DNA from: Pseudomonadota bacterium
Lineage (GTDB): Bacteria > Pseudomonadota > Alphaproteobacteria > Rhizobiales > Xanthobacteraceae
Assembly (NCBI GenBank): GCA_023432845.1
Contig: JAEZEY010000096.1
Coordinates: 1 to 9,520 of the forward strand
Reading direction: 5' to 3'
DNA: 9,520 nt
Shown here: positions 1-6,259 of the stretch, piece by piece
How positions within the stretch are numbered: the first letter of the stretch is position 1
Layout: every line of letters starts with the position of its first letter
Translations under genes and position numbers: made by a program
The notes under the pieces: model-generated
What the model was told of the DNA's origin: nothing
The model's input: only the letters and a program-made list of their open reading frames with translations
Databases searched by the model: none

Positions 1-1
1 G

Positions 2-682
2 CGCTATTCGAAGCTGACGGAGGGCGCCTTTGACGTCACCGTTCAGCCGCTCTGGGAAACCTATTGGCGGCATTTCACGACGCCGGACGCGGAGGCCACC
101 GGTCCGGCGGCCGCCACGATTACTTCAGCCGCGACACGCGTTGGCCATGAGCATCTCCTGGTCAATCGCGACCGCATCGCCTTCGCCAAGTCCGGCATGG
201 GCGTTACCCTGAACGGCATCGCTCAAGGCTATATTACCGATCGCATCACCGACCTCTTGCGGTCGGAAGGAATCGCCCAGACCCTGGTGAACATGGGGGA
301 AGCCCGCTGCATCGGTACTCATCCAAGCGGGCGGCCGTGGAGCGTCGGCATCGCCGAGCCTGATGACGCGGGCCATGCGCGGCAGACGATCTCAATCGTC
401 GATCAGGCGGTCGCGACTTCCGGAGGCTATGGCTTCCGGTTCGATCGCGACGGGCGCTTCAATCATCTCTTCGATCCGAAAACCGGCGCGAGCGCGCAGG
501 CCTATCGCAGCGTCACTGTTGTTGGGCCGACCGCGACGGCCGCGGATGCCCTGTCGACGGCGTTCAGCCTGATGCCGCCACGCGACATCGAGCGCACGCT
601 CGGCCAGCTGCATGATGTCTCGGCCTATCTCCTGCTCAACACCGGAGAGATGGTCGAACAGAAAAGCCCGCGCGCTTCCTGA
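2..682 (+). CDS. apbE: FAD:protein FMN transferase, ApbE family (5' partial)
   Basis: The frame is open from base 2, so the gene starts left of the window; 226 C-terminal residues are present. ApbE enzymes use FAD and a divalent metal to attach FMN covalently to a threonine or serine of exported or membrane redox proteins such as Nqr/Rnf subunits and NosR-type flavoproteins, usually in the periplasm. The fragment shows the family pattern in order: a GAFDVTVQPLW segment near its start, a GIAQGYITDR segment (family KGY/KGwa..R), a VNMGEARCIG segment (family NxGG position), then HLFDPKTG around fragment residues 155-162 and ATAADALSTAF around 179-189, which carries the conserved metal-binding Asp/Thr region. 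A lipoprotein or Tat signal, if any, is outside the window. The stop is followed 18 nt later by an intrinsic terminator. The target flavoprotein is not in the window. Family assignment is secure; the substrate is not known. Confidence 0.9.
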   Translation, partial: RYSKLTEGAFDVTVQPLWETYWRHFTTPDAEATGPAAATITSAATRVGHEHLLVNRDRIAFAKSGMGVTLNGIAQGYITDRITDLLRSEGIAQTLVNMGEARCIGTHPSGRPWSVGIAEPDDAGHARQTISIVDQAVATSGGYGFRFDRDGRFNHLFDPKTGASAQAYRSVTVVGPTATAADALSTAFSLMPPRDIERTLGQLHDVSAYLLLNTGEMVEQKSPRAS

Positions 683-700
683 CCCGTCCAAACCGTTGGT

Positions 701-721
701 GCCCGCTCCGCGGGCTTTCTT
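701..721 (+). terminator. Intrinsic terminator of the apbE-like gene
   Basis: A perfect 6-bp GC-only stem GCCCGC/GCGGGC (701-706 with 710-715) with a 3-nt loop TCC is followed directly by TTTCTT. It lies 18 nt after the apbE-like stop and 10 nt before the convergent aldehyde dehydrogenase stop codon. The T-tract is on the plus-strand side only, so it should mainly terminate the apbE-like transcript. Confidence 0.7.
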
Positions 722-731
722 CCGCCGGTGA

Positions 732-2279
732 TCAGACAGTCATGATCGTGCGGCTCTGCTCGCGCATGAACTGCGGCAGGAACCAGTTGCCGAGTCCGCC
801 CTTGCCGCTCACGCCGGTCCCCTTCCAGCCGCAGAAAGGCTGTGCGCCCGGCCACGCGCCGGTAGTCGCGCCGGACGCCCGGTTGGCGTACAGCACGCCG
901 GCTTCGGCATGATCGAGGAAGTAGCGAAGCTCGCCGTCGTCTTGCGTGAAGATGCCGGCGGTGAGCCCGTAGTCGACATTGTTGCCTTCCGCGAGCGCCG
1001 CTTCGAGATTGTCGACGCCGCGCACGACCAGAAACGGGATAAACAACTCGTCGCGCGTCAGGTTGCCAGGCCCGTTCATCTCCACGATGGCCGGCATGAA
1101 ATAGTTGCCCGAAAATCCTTCGAGCGGCGTTCCGCCAAAATGCACCTTGCCCTCGGCGCTGGCCTGCGCGAGCGACGTCCTGAAGCGCGTGGCGGCGGCA
1201 TCGTTGTAGAGCGGCCCCATATATGTATCGCGCTTGCGCGGATCGCCGACGACCAGCGCGCCGGCGAACACGCGGGCCTCGGAAATGAAGGAATCTTTCA
1301 CTGCGTTATCGACGTATACCACCGAGCAAGCCGAGCATTTCTGCCCCTGCAAGCCGAAAGCGGAACGAACGACGCCCTGCGCCGCGCGCCTGATATCGGC
1401 GTGACGCGTGACGTAAGCGGGATTCTTGCCGCCCATTTCGGCGATCACCGGCTTCATCCAGCGCTGCTGCGCCATGTGCCGGAAGATGCTCATGCCGGTC
1501 CTGTGCGAGCCAGTGAAGGCGACGCCATCAATCTGTTTGTTGGCGATCAATGTCTCGCCGACATCGGCGCCGCCGAGAACGATGTTGAACACGCCTTCAG
1601 GCAGGCCTGCCCGGCGCACGGTCTCGGCAATCAGAAGACCGGTGAGCTGGCAGGCCGGCGACGGCTTGAACACCACTGAATTGCCGCCAAGCAGCGCGCC
1701 TGCGATCATGCCGATGGACAGCGCAACCGGAAAATTGAACGGCGCAATGACGGCGAACACGCCATACGGACGCAGCACGCTCTCCGCCGTCTCGCGCTCG
1801 ACAAGCTGGTTCATCGCCGCGTGATAGCCCTTGTTCTTGGCGAGCTCTCCCGGATAGAAGTCCAGCATATCCACGGACTCCTCGGCCTCGCCCATCGCCT
1901 CCATGCGCGACTTCCCGACTTCATAGAGCGCGGCAAGGCCGAGTTTGAATTTGTCTTCGATCAGGACCTGTTGCCACCGCCTGGCGAAAGCGAGCCGCTC
2001 CTCGACCGTTGCGGCGTTCCACGCTTTGGCGCCCTCGCGTGCCGCGGCCACCGCGGCGGCGACGTCAGCCGCGGTCGAGACCGGAAACCTTCCCAGTGTC
2101 AGCTTGGCATCGATGGGGCTGGCGATCGCCTCGGCCTTGCCCGTCGCGAACGGCGTCTTCCAGGTTTGCCCCAGGACCGTCTTCTCGAAATCGGGAATAA
2201 GACGATCCAGATGGTCATGGACGGGCGCAAAGTCGACGCCGATGTTCGAATAGGTAACGCGCGGAAGTGTCGAGGACAT
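732..2279 (-). CDS. Aldehyde dehydrogenase, L-glutamate-semialdehyde (P5C) dehydrogenase-like
   Basis: NAD(P)+-dependent aldehyde dehydrogenase superfamily member, most like stand-alone P5C dehydrogenases (RocA and the C-terminal PutA domain), which oxidise glutamate-5-semialdehyde to glutamate in proline or arginine breakdown. Counted from the GTG at 2288 (518 aa), the catalytic set is complete: N185 in PFNFP, K208 in FKPS for cofactor binding, FTGS at 258-261, general base E284 in AEMGGKNP, nucleophile C318 in GQKCSACS, E414 in the DELF segment, and N469 in YANR. The C-terminal run with ATTGAWPGAQPF and GWKGTG resembles the RocA/PutA branch. The length fits the family (about 500-540). I chose the ATG at 2279 (515 aa); a GTG three codons upstream (2288) is in frame and no good Shine-Dalgarno sequence separates them. 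The gene appears monocistronic. Substrate is inferred from motif similarity; another semialdehyde remains possible. Confidence 0.88.
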   Translation of the reverse strand: MSSTLPRVTYSNIGVDFAPVHDHLDRLIPDFEKTVLGQTWKTPFATGKAEAIASPIDAKLTLGRFPVSTAADVAAAVAAAREGAKAWNAATVEERLAFARRWQQVLIEDKFKLGLAALYEVGKSRMEAMGEAEESVDMLDFYPGELAKNKGYHAAMNQLVERETAESVLRPYGVFAVIAPFNFPVALSIGMIAGALLGGNSVVFKPSPACQLTGLLIAETVRRAGLPEGVFNIVLGGADVGETLIANKQIDGVAFTGSHRTGMSIFRHMAQQRWMKPVIAEMGGKNPAYVTRHADIRRAAQGVVRSAFGLQGQKCSACSVVYVDNAVKDSFISEARVFAGALVVGDPRKRDTYMGPLYNDAAATRFRTSLAQASAEGKVHFGGTPLEGFSGNYFMPAIVEMNGPGNLTRDELFIPFLVVRGVDNLEAALAEGNNVDYGLTAGIFTQDDGELRYFLDHAEAGVLYANRASGATTGAWPGAQPFCGWKGTGVSGKGGLGNWFLPQFMREQSRTIMTV

Positions 2280-2420
2280 GACGTGCACCGAAGGATAGCG
2301 CGACAGCGATACTCAAGCATGGTCGGGACTGACCGATGAGGTCGGTACCGAGCGACACTATAGCTTCAATAATACGGAGGCACATTCAAGCGATGGCGGC
2401 CCCACAGGCTGGAGAATGCG

Positions 2421-2496
2421 TGGTGGGCCCGGCAGGACTCGAACCTGCAACCAGACCGTTATGAGCGGTCGGCTCTAACCATTGAGCTACGGGCCC
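2421..2496 (-). tRNA. tRNA-Ile2 (anticodon CAT, lysidine type)
   Basis: A full 76-nt cloverleaf reads on the minus strand from 2496 to 2421. It has a perfect 7-bp acceptor stem GGGCCCG/CGGGCCC, D-stem GCTC/GAGC, anticodon stem GACCG/CGGTC around the loop CTCATAA (anticodon CAT), T-stem GCAGG/CCTGC with loop TTCGAGT, discriminator A and an encoded CCA. A CAT anticodon can mean Met, fMet or Ile2. Here C4:G69, C5:G68, A37 and A38, with a G1:C72 pair and A73, are the determinants used by TilS, which converts C34 to lysidine so the tRNA reads AUA as Ile. G1:C72 also excludes a standard initiator, which has a mismatch there. The tRNA call is near certain and the Ile2 identity is likely; simple anticodon-based tools may label it Met. 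Confidence 0.93.
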
Positions 2497-2532
2497 GGCG
2501 CCGTGGAAGTGCCTCGCGGCGGGTACGGCGTC

Positions 2533-2561
2533 ATCTAACAAAGCGTGAGCGGGTCGCGCAA
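2533..2561 (-). promoter_or_regulatory. Candidate sigma-70-type promoter for the tRNA
   Basis: On the minus strand a TTGCGC (2561-2556) and a TTAGAT (2538-2533) are separated by exactly 17 nt. The predicted start is about 30 nt upstream of the mature tRNA 5' end, a usual leader length. The -35 matches the consensus at three to four positions only, so this rests on spacing and location. Confidence 0.4.
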
Positions 2562-2708
2562 TTGTCGCGCGAACCGGGCCGGCGTTCGGCCTCGGAAGGG
2601 CAGGAGCAGCGCGCGACTCGCAATGCGTGCAATTTACAGTTTCGTGCTGGATAAAATTGAGCAGCGGCAAGCCTTTGGCGTTTCCCGCGACTCAGTTATG
2701 CACAAGCC

Positions 2709-3485
2709 ATGCTGCCGATCTTCCGAATTATTTCAGTGGGCGGCGTAACTCTCGCCATATCGATTCTGGCCCTGGCGCTGATCCCGCCGGGCGGCACGCG
2801 TTTGGTGCTGGCGCAGCACGAGGTTGTCGCGCGCGGCCCCCTGATGGATCAGGACACACATCCGGAATGGCGGCAGTTTCTAATCCATTCGGCGCTGCGC
2901 CGCGCCGGCGAGCTCGACCGCCTGCGCGACCTCCGCGACACCATCGCTCGGGAGCCGGAGGTCGTGGCGGCCGAACCGGAGTACGAGATCGTAGTAGAGG
3001 CGCCCGTACCCCCGGCTGGGCCACAGTTCGCTGGTTTGCCTTCCGGCAGCGCAGACAGTCACGATGAAACGACCGGATCGATCGGCGGCGACCTGAGCGC
3101 CACCATTCCGATAGAGATCGGTGAAGCCTCCTCGACCGAACTGCCGGTCACCGCCGCCGAGGACACGCCGCCTGCTATACGCCTGCCGGCCCTGCAAATG
3201 CCGTCGCTCGAACCGGCGCCGCTGCCCCCGGCCCGGCCTCAGACGATCGGCGAAGCGGCCAGGAAGCCCGAGACAAAGCAGCGCGCGGTTCACAAGCGAC
3301 CGCGTCGCAAGCCACCGGCTCCGCCCGAGCCTCAGCCGCTGCCACCGCCCTTCAACATTCTTGCTGCGATCTTCGGCAGCTTCGCCAAGGCCGAAAGCAC
3401 CGGGCAGACGTCTTCACCGTCAAGATACGCGTCACCGCCCCCGGTCAGGCGGCATGCCTCGGCGACGACCACCACGTCTCAATAG
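2709..3485 (+). CDS. Membrane-anchored proline-rich protein of unknown function
   Basis: 258 residues; I do not recognise a family. A hydrophobic segment at about residues 7-26 follows a short N-terminus and fits a signal anchor, with the rest probably periplasmic. Residues 52-82 form a charged helix-like stretch (HPEWRQFLIHSALRRAGELD and following), residues 83-175 are acidic and low in complexity, about 190-202 is strongly basic (KQRAVHKRPRRK), and PPAPPEPQPLPPP lies at about 202-214. The tail is rich in Ser, Thr and Pro. The general layout (one anchor plus a Pro-rich periplasmic arm) recalls TonB or cell-envelope spanning proteins, but no TonB C-terminal domain is visible, so no function is claimed. 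There is no convincing Shine-Dalgarno before ATG 2709; the start is supported by the hydrophobic segment that follows. It converges with the SLT transglycosylase, 54 nt away. Confidence 0.68.
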   Translation: MLPIFRIISVGGVTLAISILALALIPPGGTRLVLAQHEVVARGPLMDQDTHPEWRQFLIHSALRRAGELDRLRDLRDTIAREPEVVAAEPEYEIVVEAPVPPAGPQFAGLPSGSADSHDETTGSIGGDLSATIPIEIGEASSTELPVTAAEDTPPAIRLPALQMPSLEPAPLPPARPQTIGEAARKPETKQRAVHKRPRRKPPAPPEPQPLPPPFNILAAIFGSFAKAESTGQTSSPSRYASPPPVRRHASATTTTSQ

Positions 3486-3539
3486 ACCGCGGTGGCGTGA
3501 GTATCGGGGCGATCGCCGGCCATGCCGCGCGAACCGCTC

Positions 3540-4103
3540 TCAGCGCATATTGATGAAGGCAGCGTCACTGTACGCGGCAGCTTCCGTGGTCTCGCCGCCG
3601 GCTTCGGCCCGCGCGGACAGCGGCGCTTCGGCCGCCGCCGTCGCGCTGGCGGTGTTCGCCGCCGGCATCGGCATGCCCTTGCGCTTGGCGTGATAGTAGT
3701 AACCAGCGGCGTAATAACGCACGGCGCGGTCGAGATTGCCGTCGGCGACCTTGTAGGCGCCGGCAAGGTACTTCACGGCGTAGGTCATATTAGTATCGGC
3801 ATCGAGCAAACCGGCGACATCGCCGCGATAGCCCATGGCGCGCGCGGTGCCGAGACGGATTTGCATCAAGCCATAATTCCCCTTTGACACGGCACGCGGG
3901 TTGCCGCCGCTCTCGCGCTTGATGACACGGCGCACCAGTGCTTCCGGGACATTGTGCACGGCGGCGTGCTTCGCGATCAGGCTGTCGAGATGGCTGCCGT
4001 GACCGTCCATTGCCTTGCCGGCTTTCTGCGCCATGGCCGGCGTGACCACGACTACAGCTGCGAGAATCAGGGCGAATGAATATCCATGGCAAGCACCGCG
4101 CAT
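3540..4103 (-). CDS. Secreted lytic transglycosylase, SLT (Slt70-like) domain
   Basis: 187 residues from ATG 4103. Residues 1-25 form a Sec signal peptide (hydrophobic core ALILAAVVVVTP, likely cleavage after AMA), so it acts in the periplasm. The SLT fold covers about residues 38-135: catalytic E64 in KRESGGNP, then NYGLMQI (77-82), and the AVKYLAGAY helix (109-117), the classic motif order of family 1 enzymes that cleave the MurNAc-GlcNAc bond to give 1,6-anhydro-MurNAc. The tail (150-187) is Ala/Glu rich and probably disordered. The start is fixed by a GGAG placed 8 nt upstream and by the signal peptide; a TTG-initiated extension to 4181 would bury the signal peptide and is unlikely. At this size it is a minimal transglycosylase, of the kind also found as VirB1/EtgA-like accessory enzymes, but no secretion system is nearby. 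Confidence 0.88.
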   Translation of the reverse strand: MRGACHGYSFALILAAVVVVTPAMAQKAGKAMDGHGSHLDSLIAKHAAVHNVPEALVRRVIKRESGGNPRAVSKGNYGLMQIRLGTARAMGYRGDVAGLLDADTNMTYAVKYLAGAYKVADGNLDRAVRYYAAGYYYHAKRKGMPMPAANTASATAAAEAPLSARAEAGGETTEAAAYSDAAFINMR

Positions 4104-4197
4104 CAGTCCAACTCCGTTGTCGTGGGGGTGTGGCGCTTGTGAAAGCCAAGTCCGGCGACTTTGTGACCGGCCAGCGCGCAACGCGAAATGGTACGAT

Positions 4198-4211
4198 TTG
4201 ACCTAAATCAA
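4198..4211. promoter_or_regulatory. FixK/FNR-type binding site
   Basis: TTGACCTAAATCAA has perfect TTGA and TCAA half-sites six bases apart, matching the FNR/FixK family consensus TTGAT-N4-ATCAA with one inner mismatch, and the rhizobial FixK2 form TTG(A/C)-N6-(T/G)CAA exactly. Facing right, its centre is about 39-42 nt upstream of a start expected downstream of the AT-rich CTTAATTTTTT (4231-4240), the usual class II activator geometry. That start would be just upstream of the 33-codon gene at 4267. Facing left, no -10-like hexamer sits at the matching distance before the transglycosylase. The site implies oxygen-responsive control, by inference. Confidence 0.5.
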
Positions 4212-4266
4212 ATATCGCCCGGTTCCGATGCTTAATTTTTTCAAGATGGAACTGGGGGAACTGTCC

Positions 4267-4368
4267 ATGCCTACCGACACTATCATCGTGGTAACCGGAG
4301 TCGTAGCCGCCTTCGTCCTTTTCGCTGCAGCGCTCGCTTGGGCCGGACGCAGCACAAGCGGACGCTGA
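4267..4368 (+). CDS. 33-residue single-span membrane peptide
   Basis: ATG 4267 to TGA 4368 encodes MPTDTIIVVTGVVAAFVLFA followed by AALAWAGRSTSGR. Residues 5-26 form one long hydrophobic helix, with a short N-terminus and a basic C-terminus. A GGGGGA Shine-Dalgarno (4254-4259) lies 7 nt before the ATG, which argues that it is translated. An in-frame ATG at 4246 would add seven residues but lacks a ribosome site and coincides with the expected transcription start. The size and topology are like those of small subunits of respiratory oxidases (CydX, CcoM, CcoQ type), which is only an analogy. The FixK-type box upstream suggests low-oxygen expression. It is below the usual length cut-off of gene callers and easily missed. 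Confidence 0.6.
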   Translation: MPTDTIIVVTGVVAAFVLFAAALAWAGRSTSGR

Positions 4369-4424
4369 CGCAGCGGCTGCGGCGCCACCGCACAGGCTTG
4401 GCGAAGCGACGAAATCCGGTTATT

Positions 4425-4462
4425 CGGCAACGGCTTTTTTGCGGACAGGAAAGCCGTAGCCG
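4425..4462. other. Strong hairpin downstream of the 33-codon gene
   Basis: CGGC-A-ACGGCTTT (4425-4437) pairs with AAAGCCGT-A-GCCG (4450-4462): 12 bp interrupted by one A/A mismatch, with a 12-nt loop. It lies 57 nt after the 33-codon gene and 32 nt before the MFS start. No T-tract follows on either strand, so it is not a textbook intrinsic terminator; it may stabilise the 3' end of the small transcript or attenuate read-through into the transporter gene. Confidence 0.45.
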
Positions 4463-4493
4463 CTAGTCAACTTGCCGGGGGCCGTCGCGCCGC

Positions 4494-5777
4494 ATGCGGA
4501 AGAATCTCGGTCCGATCGCATCGCTGCTGCTCGGCATCGGTTTTCTGCTGGCCGGGAATGGCCTGCTGTTCACGCTGCTGCCGCTGCGCGGCGCCGCAGA
4601 GAATTTCGGCGCGGTCGACCTCGGCATCATCGGCTCATCTTATTACGTCGGCTTTGTCGCCGGCTGTGTGCTGGCGCCTTACGCGATTTTGAGCGCGGGG
4701 CACATCCGCGCCTTCGCCGCGCTCGTTGCGCTCGCGGTGACGGTTGCGCTCGCTTACGGCCTCGCCCCCAACGTCTATGCCTGGGTCGGCCTGCGCATCA
4801 TCAACGGCTTCTGCCTGGCCGGCATCTATCTGGTCATCGAAAGCTGGCTCAACAGCCGCACCACCAACGACACCCGCGGCCTGTTGATGTCCGCCTATGT
4901 AATGGTGAATTTCGGCGCCTTCACCGTCGGACAGGTCCTGGTCACGCTCTATCCGGTCGAGCAGGCGAGCAGCTTCATGATCGCCGCGATCCTCGCCTCG
5001 CTCGGCATCATCCCGGTGGCGCTGACGCGCTCGGCGCAGCCGGCGCCGATCACCATCGTGCGCTTCCATCCGGTGCGCCTTTATCGCGCCGCGCCGGTCG
5101 GCCTGATCGCCGCCTTCATGGTGGGCGTCGCCAATGGCGCGTTCTGGACCCTGGGTCCTATCTCGGCGGCCGGCAGTGGCCTCGACGTCACCCATGTCGC
5201 GATGTTCATGAGCGCGGCGACATTGGCCGGCGCGCTGTCGCAGTGGCCGGTCGGCCGGTTGTCGGACCGCGTCGACCGCCGCCTTGTTCTGTTCGGAATT
5301 CTGACGGGCGCGTCGGTGGTCGGCGTGGCGCTGTGGCTGTCGGCGGCATCCGGGACGACATTGATCCTGTTCGGCCTCGCCTTCGGCGCGCTGACGCTGC
5401 CGACCTATTCGCTGGCCGCGGCCCATGCCTATGACAAGACACCGGCCAGCGAGACGGTGCCGACTGCGGCAACGGTGTTGCTGGCCAACGCGCTCGGCGC
5501 CGTGGTCGGCCCGTTGTTGGCGTCTGCCGTGATGCGCGGGCTCGAGCCGCGCGCGCTGTTTGTGTTCATCGCCGGGACGCAGGCAGTCCTGGCGGCCTAT
5601 GTCTTCTACCGCACCAAGGTGCAGGCATCGCTTTCAGTCGACGAGAAGACCGGCTTCGAGATGACTGCCAGTGCGCCGGCCGGCACGATGCTGACGCCTG
5701 AGGTGCCCGACCCGCGCGATCCATCGGTTGTGGTACCGGAAGAATATGTGCCGGATCCGCCGCCGGACGGCCGCTGA
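4494..5777 (+). CDS. MFS transporter, YcaD-like
   Basis: 427 residues with about 12 predicted membrane spans (approximately 7-30, 43-65, 71-91, 95-117, 131-152, 160-178, 200-222, 234-255, 264-284, 288-309, 323-347, 353-372), so an inner-membrane secondary transporter of the major facilitator superfamily. The loop between spans 8 and 9 has GRLSDRVDRR, the repeated motif A of MFS proteins. In span 4, RIINGFCLAGIYLVIESWLN with buried E116 resembles the YcaD/YfkF-type subgroup, whose substrates are mostly unknown. After span 12 comes an unusual 50-residue cytoplasmic tail that ends in Pro/Asp-rich repeats (PEVPDPRDP, EYVPDPPPD). A G-rich stretch (GGGGG) lies upstream of the ATG but is a little far for a good ribosome site. 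It ends in a strong terminator. No regulator is adjacent and the substrate cannot be inferred. Confidence 0.88.
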   Translation: MRKNLGPIASLLLGIGFLLAGNGLLFTLLPLRGAAENFGAVDLGIIGSSYYVGFVAGCVLAPYAILSAGHIRAFAALVALAVTVALAYGLAPNVYAWVGLRIINGFCLAGIYLVIESWLNSRTTNDTRGLLMSAYVMVNFGAFTVGQVLVTLYPVEQASSFMIAAILASLGIIPVALTRSAQPAPITIVRFHPVRLYRAAPVGLIAAFMVGVANGAFWTLGPISAAGSGLDVTHVAMFMSAATLAGALSQWPVGRLSDRVDRRLVLFGILTGASVVGVALWLSAASGTTLILFGLAFGALTLPTYSLAAAHAYDKTPASETVPTAATVLLANALGAVVGPLLASAVMRGLEPRALFVFIAGTQAVLAAYVFYRTKVQASLSVDEKTGFEMTASAPAGTMLTPEVPDPRDPSVVVPEEYVPDPPPDGR

Positions 5778-5801
5778 AAGTTTGAACCCTACGCCAAACG
5801 A

Positions 5802-5833
5802 CAAAAGCCGGAAGCGTTGGCTTCCGGCTTTTG
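5802..5833. terminator. Bidirectional intrinsic terminator
   Basis: A perfect 14-bp stem CAAAAGCCGGAAGC/GCTTCCGGCTTTTG (5802-5815 with 5820-5833) closes on a 4-nt loop GTTG. The stem has A4 on one arm and T4 on the other, so it works as hairpin plus U-tract on both strands. It lies 24 nt after the MFS stop and 24 nt after the 52-aa minus-strand gene, and so probably ends both transcripts. Confidence 0.85.
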
Positions 5834-5857
5834 GTCAGGAACGCTTGATCGAAGATG

Positions 5858-6016
5858 TCAGACGTCGGCGAAGGGATGCTTGCGCCGGGCCTCGCGGGCC
5901 TGCTCGAGGCCTTCCGAGAAAGCTTCGACCAGCATCTTCAGGTAGTTCAGGAAGCCGATGGTCTGCAGGGCAGCCGGCCAGCGGTCGTGCGCGACGTGGG
6001 CATTGGCGGTCGACAT
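5858..6016 (-). CDS. Small conserved-looking protein, 52 aa, unknown function
   Basis: Minus-strand ATG at 6016 to TGA at 5858. The product begins MSTANAHVAHDRWPAALQTI, has a short amphipathic helix with FLNYLKMLVEAFSEGLEQA, and ends AREARRKHPFADV. A GGAG Shine-Dalgarno stands 8 nt before the ATG, and the gene begins only 15 nt after the stop of the 75-aa gene on the same strand, so the two form an operon closed by the terminator at 5802-5833. It is probably soluble and helical, with an acidic middle and a basic C-terminal part. I do not recognise a family. Ribosome site, operon position and terminator together make it a credible gene despite its length. Confidence 0.72.
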   Translation of the reverse strand: MSTANAHVAHDRWPAALQTIGFLNYLKMLVEAFSEGLEQAREARRKHPFADV

Positions 6017-6031
6017 ATCTTCAACTCCGGA

Positions 6032-6259
6032 TCAGAAGCGGCTGTTTGGCGACAGGAAACGGCGCTCGATTTCGCGCTCGGATTCGTCGGTGAGCTTGCC
6101 GCCGGTTTCGGCGATGTAGCGCGCGACTTCGCGCTCGGCCTGGCGCATACGTGCCGCCATCAGGCTGTCGAGCATGCGGGCAAAGATGCCGCGCTTCGGC
6201 GCCTTGGCCGGGGCGTAGGTGGCAGAAAAAGCTGTTTCAATGGCAGGGGTGTAGGACAT
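6032..6259 (-). CDS. Small helical protein, 75 aa, unknown function
   Basis: Starts at ATG 6259 with an AGGAG 8 nt upstream. The N-terminal 20 residues are Ala/Thr/Ser rich. Residues 22-50 form a charged amphipathic helix (RGIFARMLDSLMAARMRQAE and on), and residues 51-75 read ETGGKLTDESEREIERRFLS before the C-terminus. The ARYIAETGGKLTDESEREI pattern resembles short rhizobial proteins of the DUF1127-like size and style, which are often stress related, but I cannot assign a family. It is the first gene of a two-gene operon with the 52-aa gene at 5858-6016. Its promoter must lie in the palindrome-rich gap upstream. Coding status is well supported by the ribosome site and operon structure. Confidence 0.78.
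   Translation of the reverse strand: MSYTPAIETAFSATYAPAKAPKRGIFARMLDSLMAARMRQAEREVARYIAETGGKLTDESEREIERRFLSPNSRF

Noticed and set aside
2332..2346. ACCGA-N5-TCGGT inverted repeat upstream of the aldehyde dehydrogenase
   Set aside because: Only 5-bp arms in GC-rich DNA and no confident promoter nearby to give it a role.
2386..2670. Minus-strand open frame of 94 codons over the tRNA
   Set aside because: It is a translation of the tRNA gene; the VAQWLEP...VAGSSPAGP peptide is the well-known artefact of tRNA sequence.
3508..3517. GGCGATCGCC perfect palindrome containing the HIP1-like GCGATCGC
   Set aside because: GC-rich 10-bp palindrome between convergent genes; HIP1 is a cyanobacterial feature and a single copy here is most simply chance.
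4104..4181. N-terminal extension of the SLT transglycosylase from a TTG at 4181
   Set aside because: It would place a polar, Arg-rich stretch before a clear signal peptide, while ATG 4103 has a good ribosome site.
4472..5434. Long 320-codon plus-strand frame overlapping the MFS gene
   Set aside because: Arg/Ala-rich shadow frame of a GC-rich gene; the MFS frame has consistent membrane spans and motif A.
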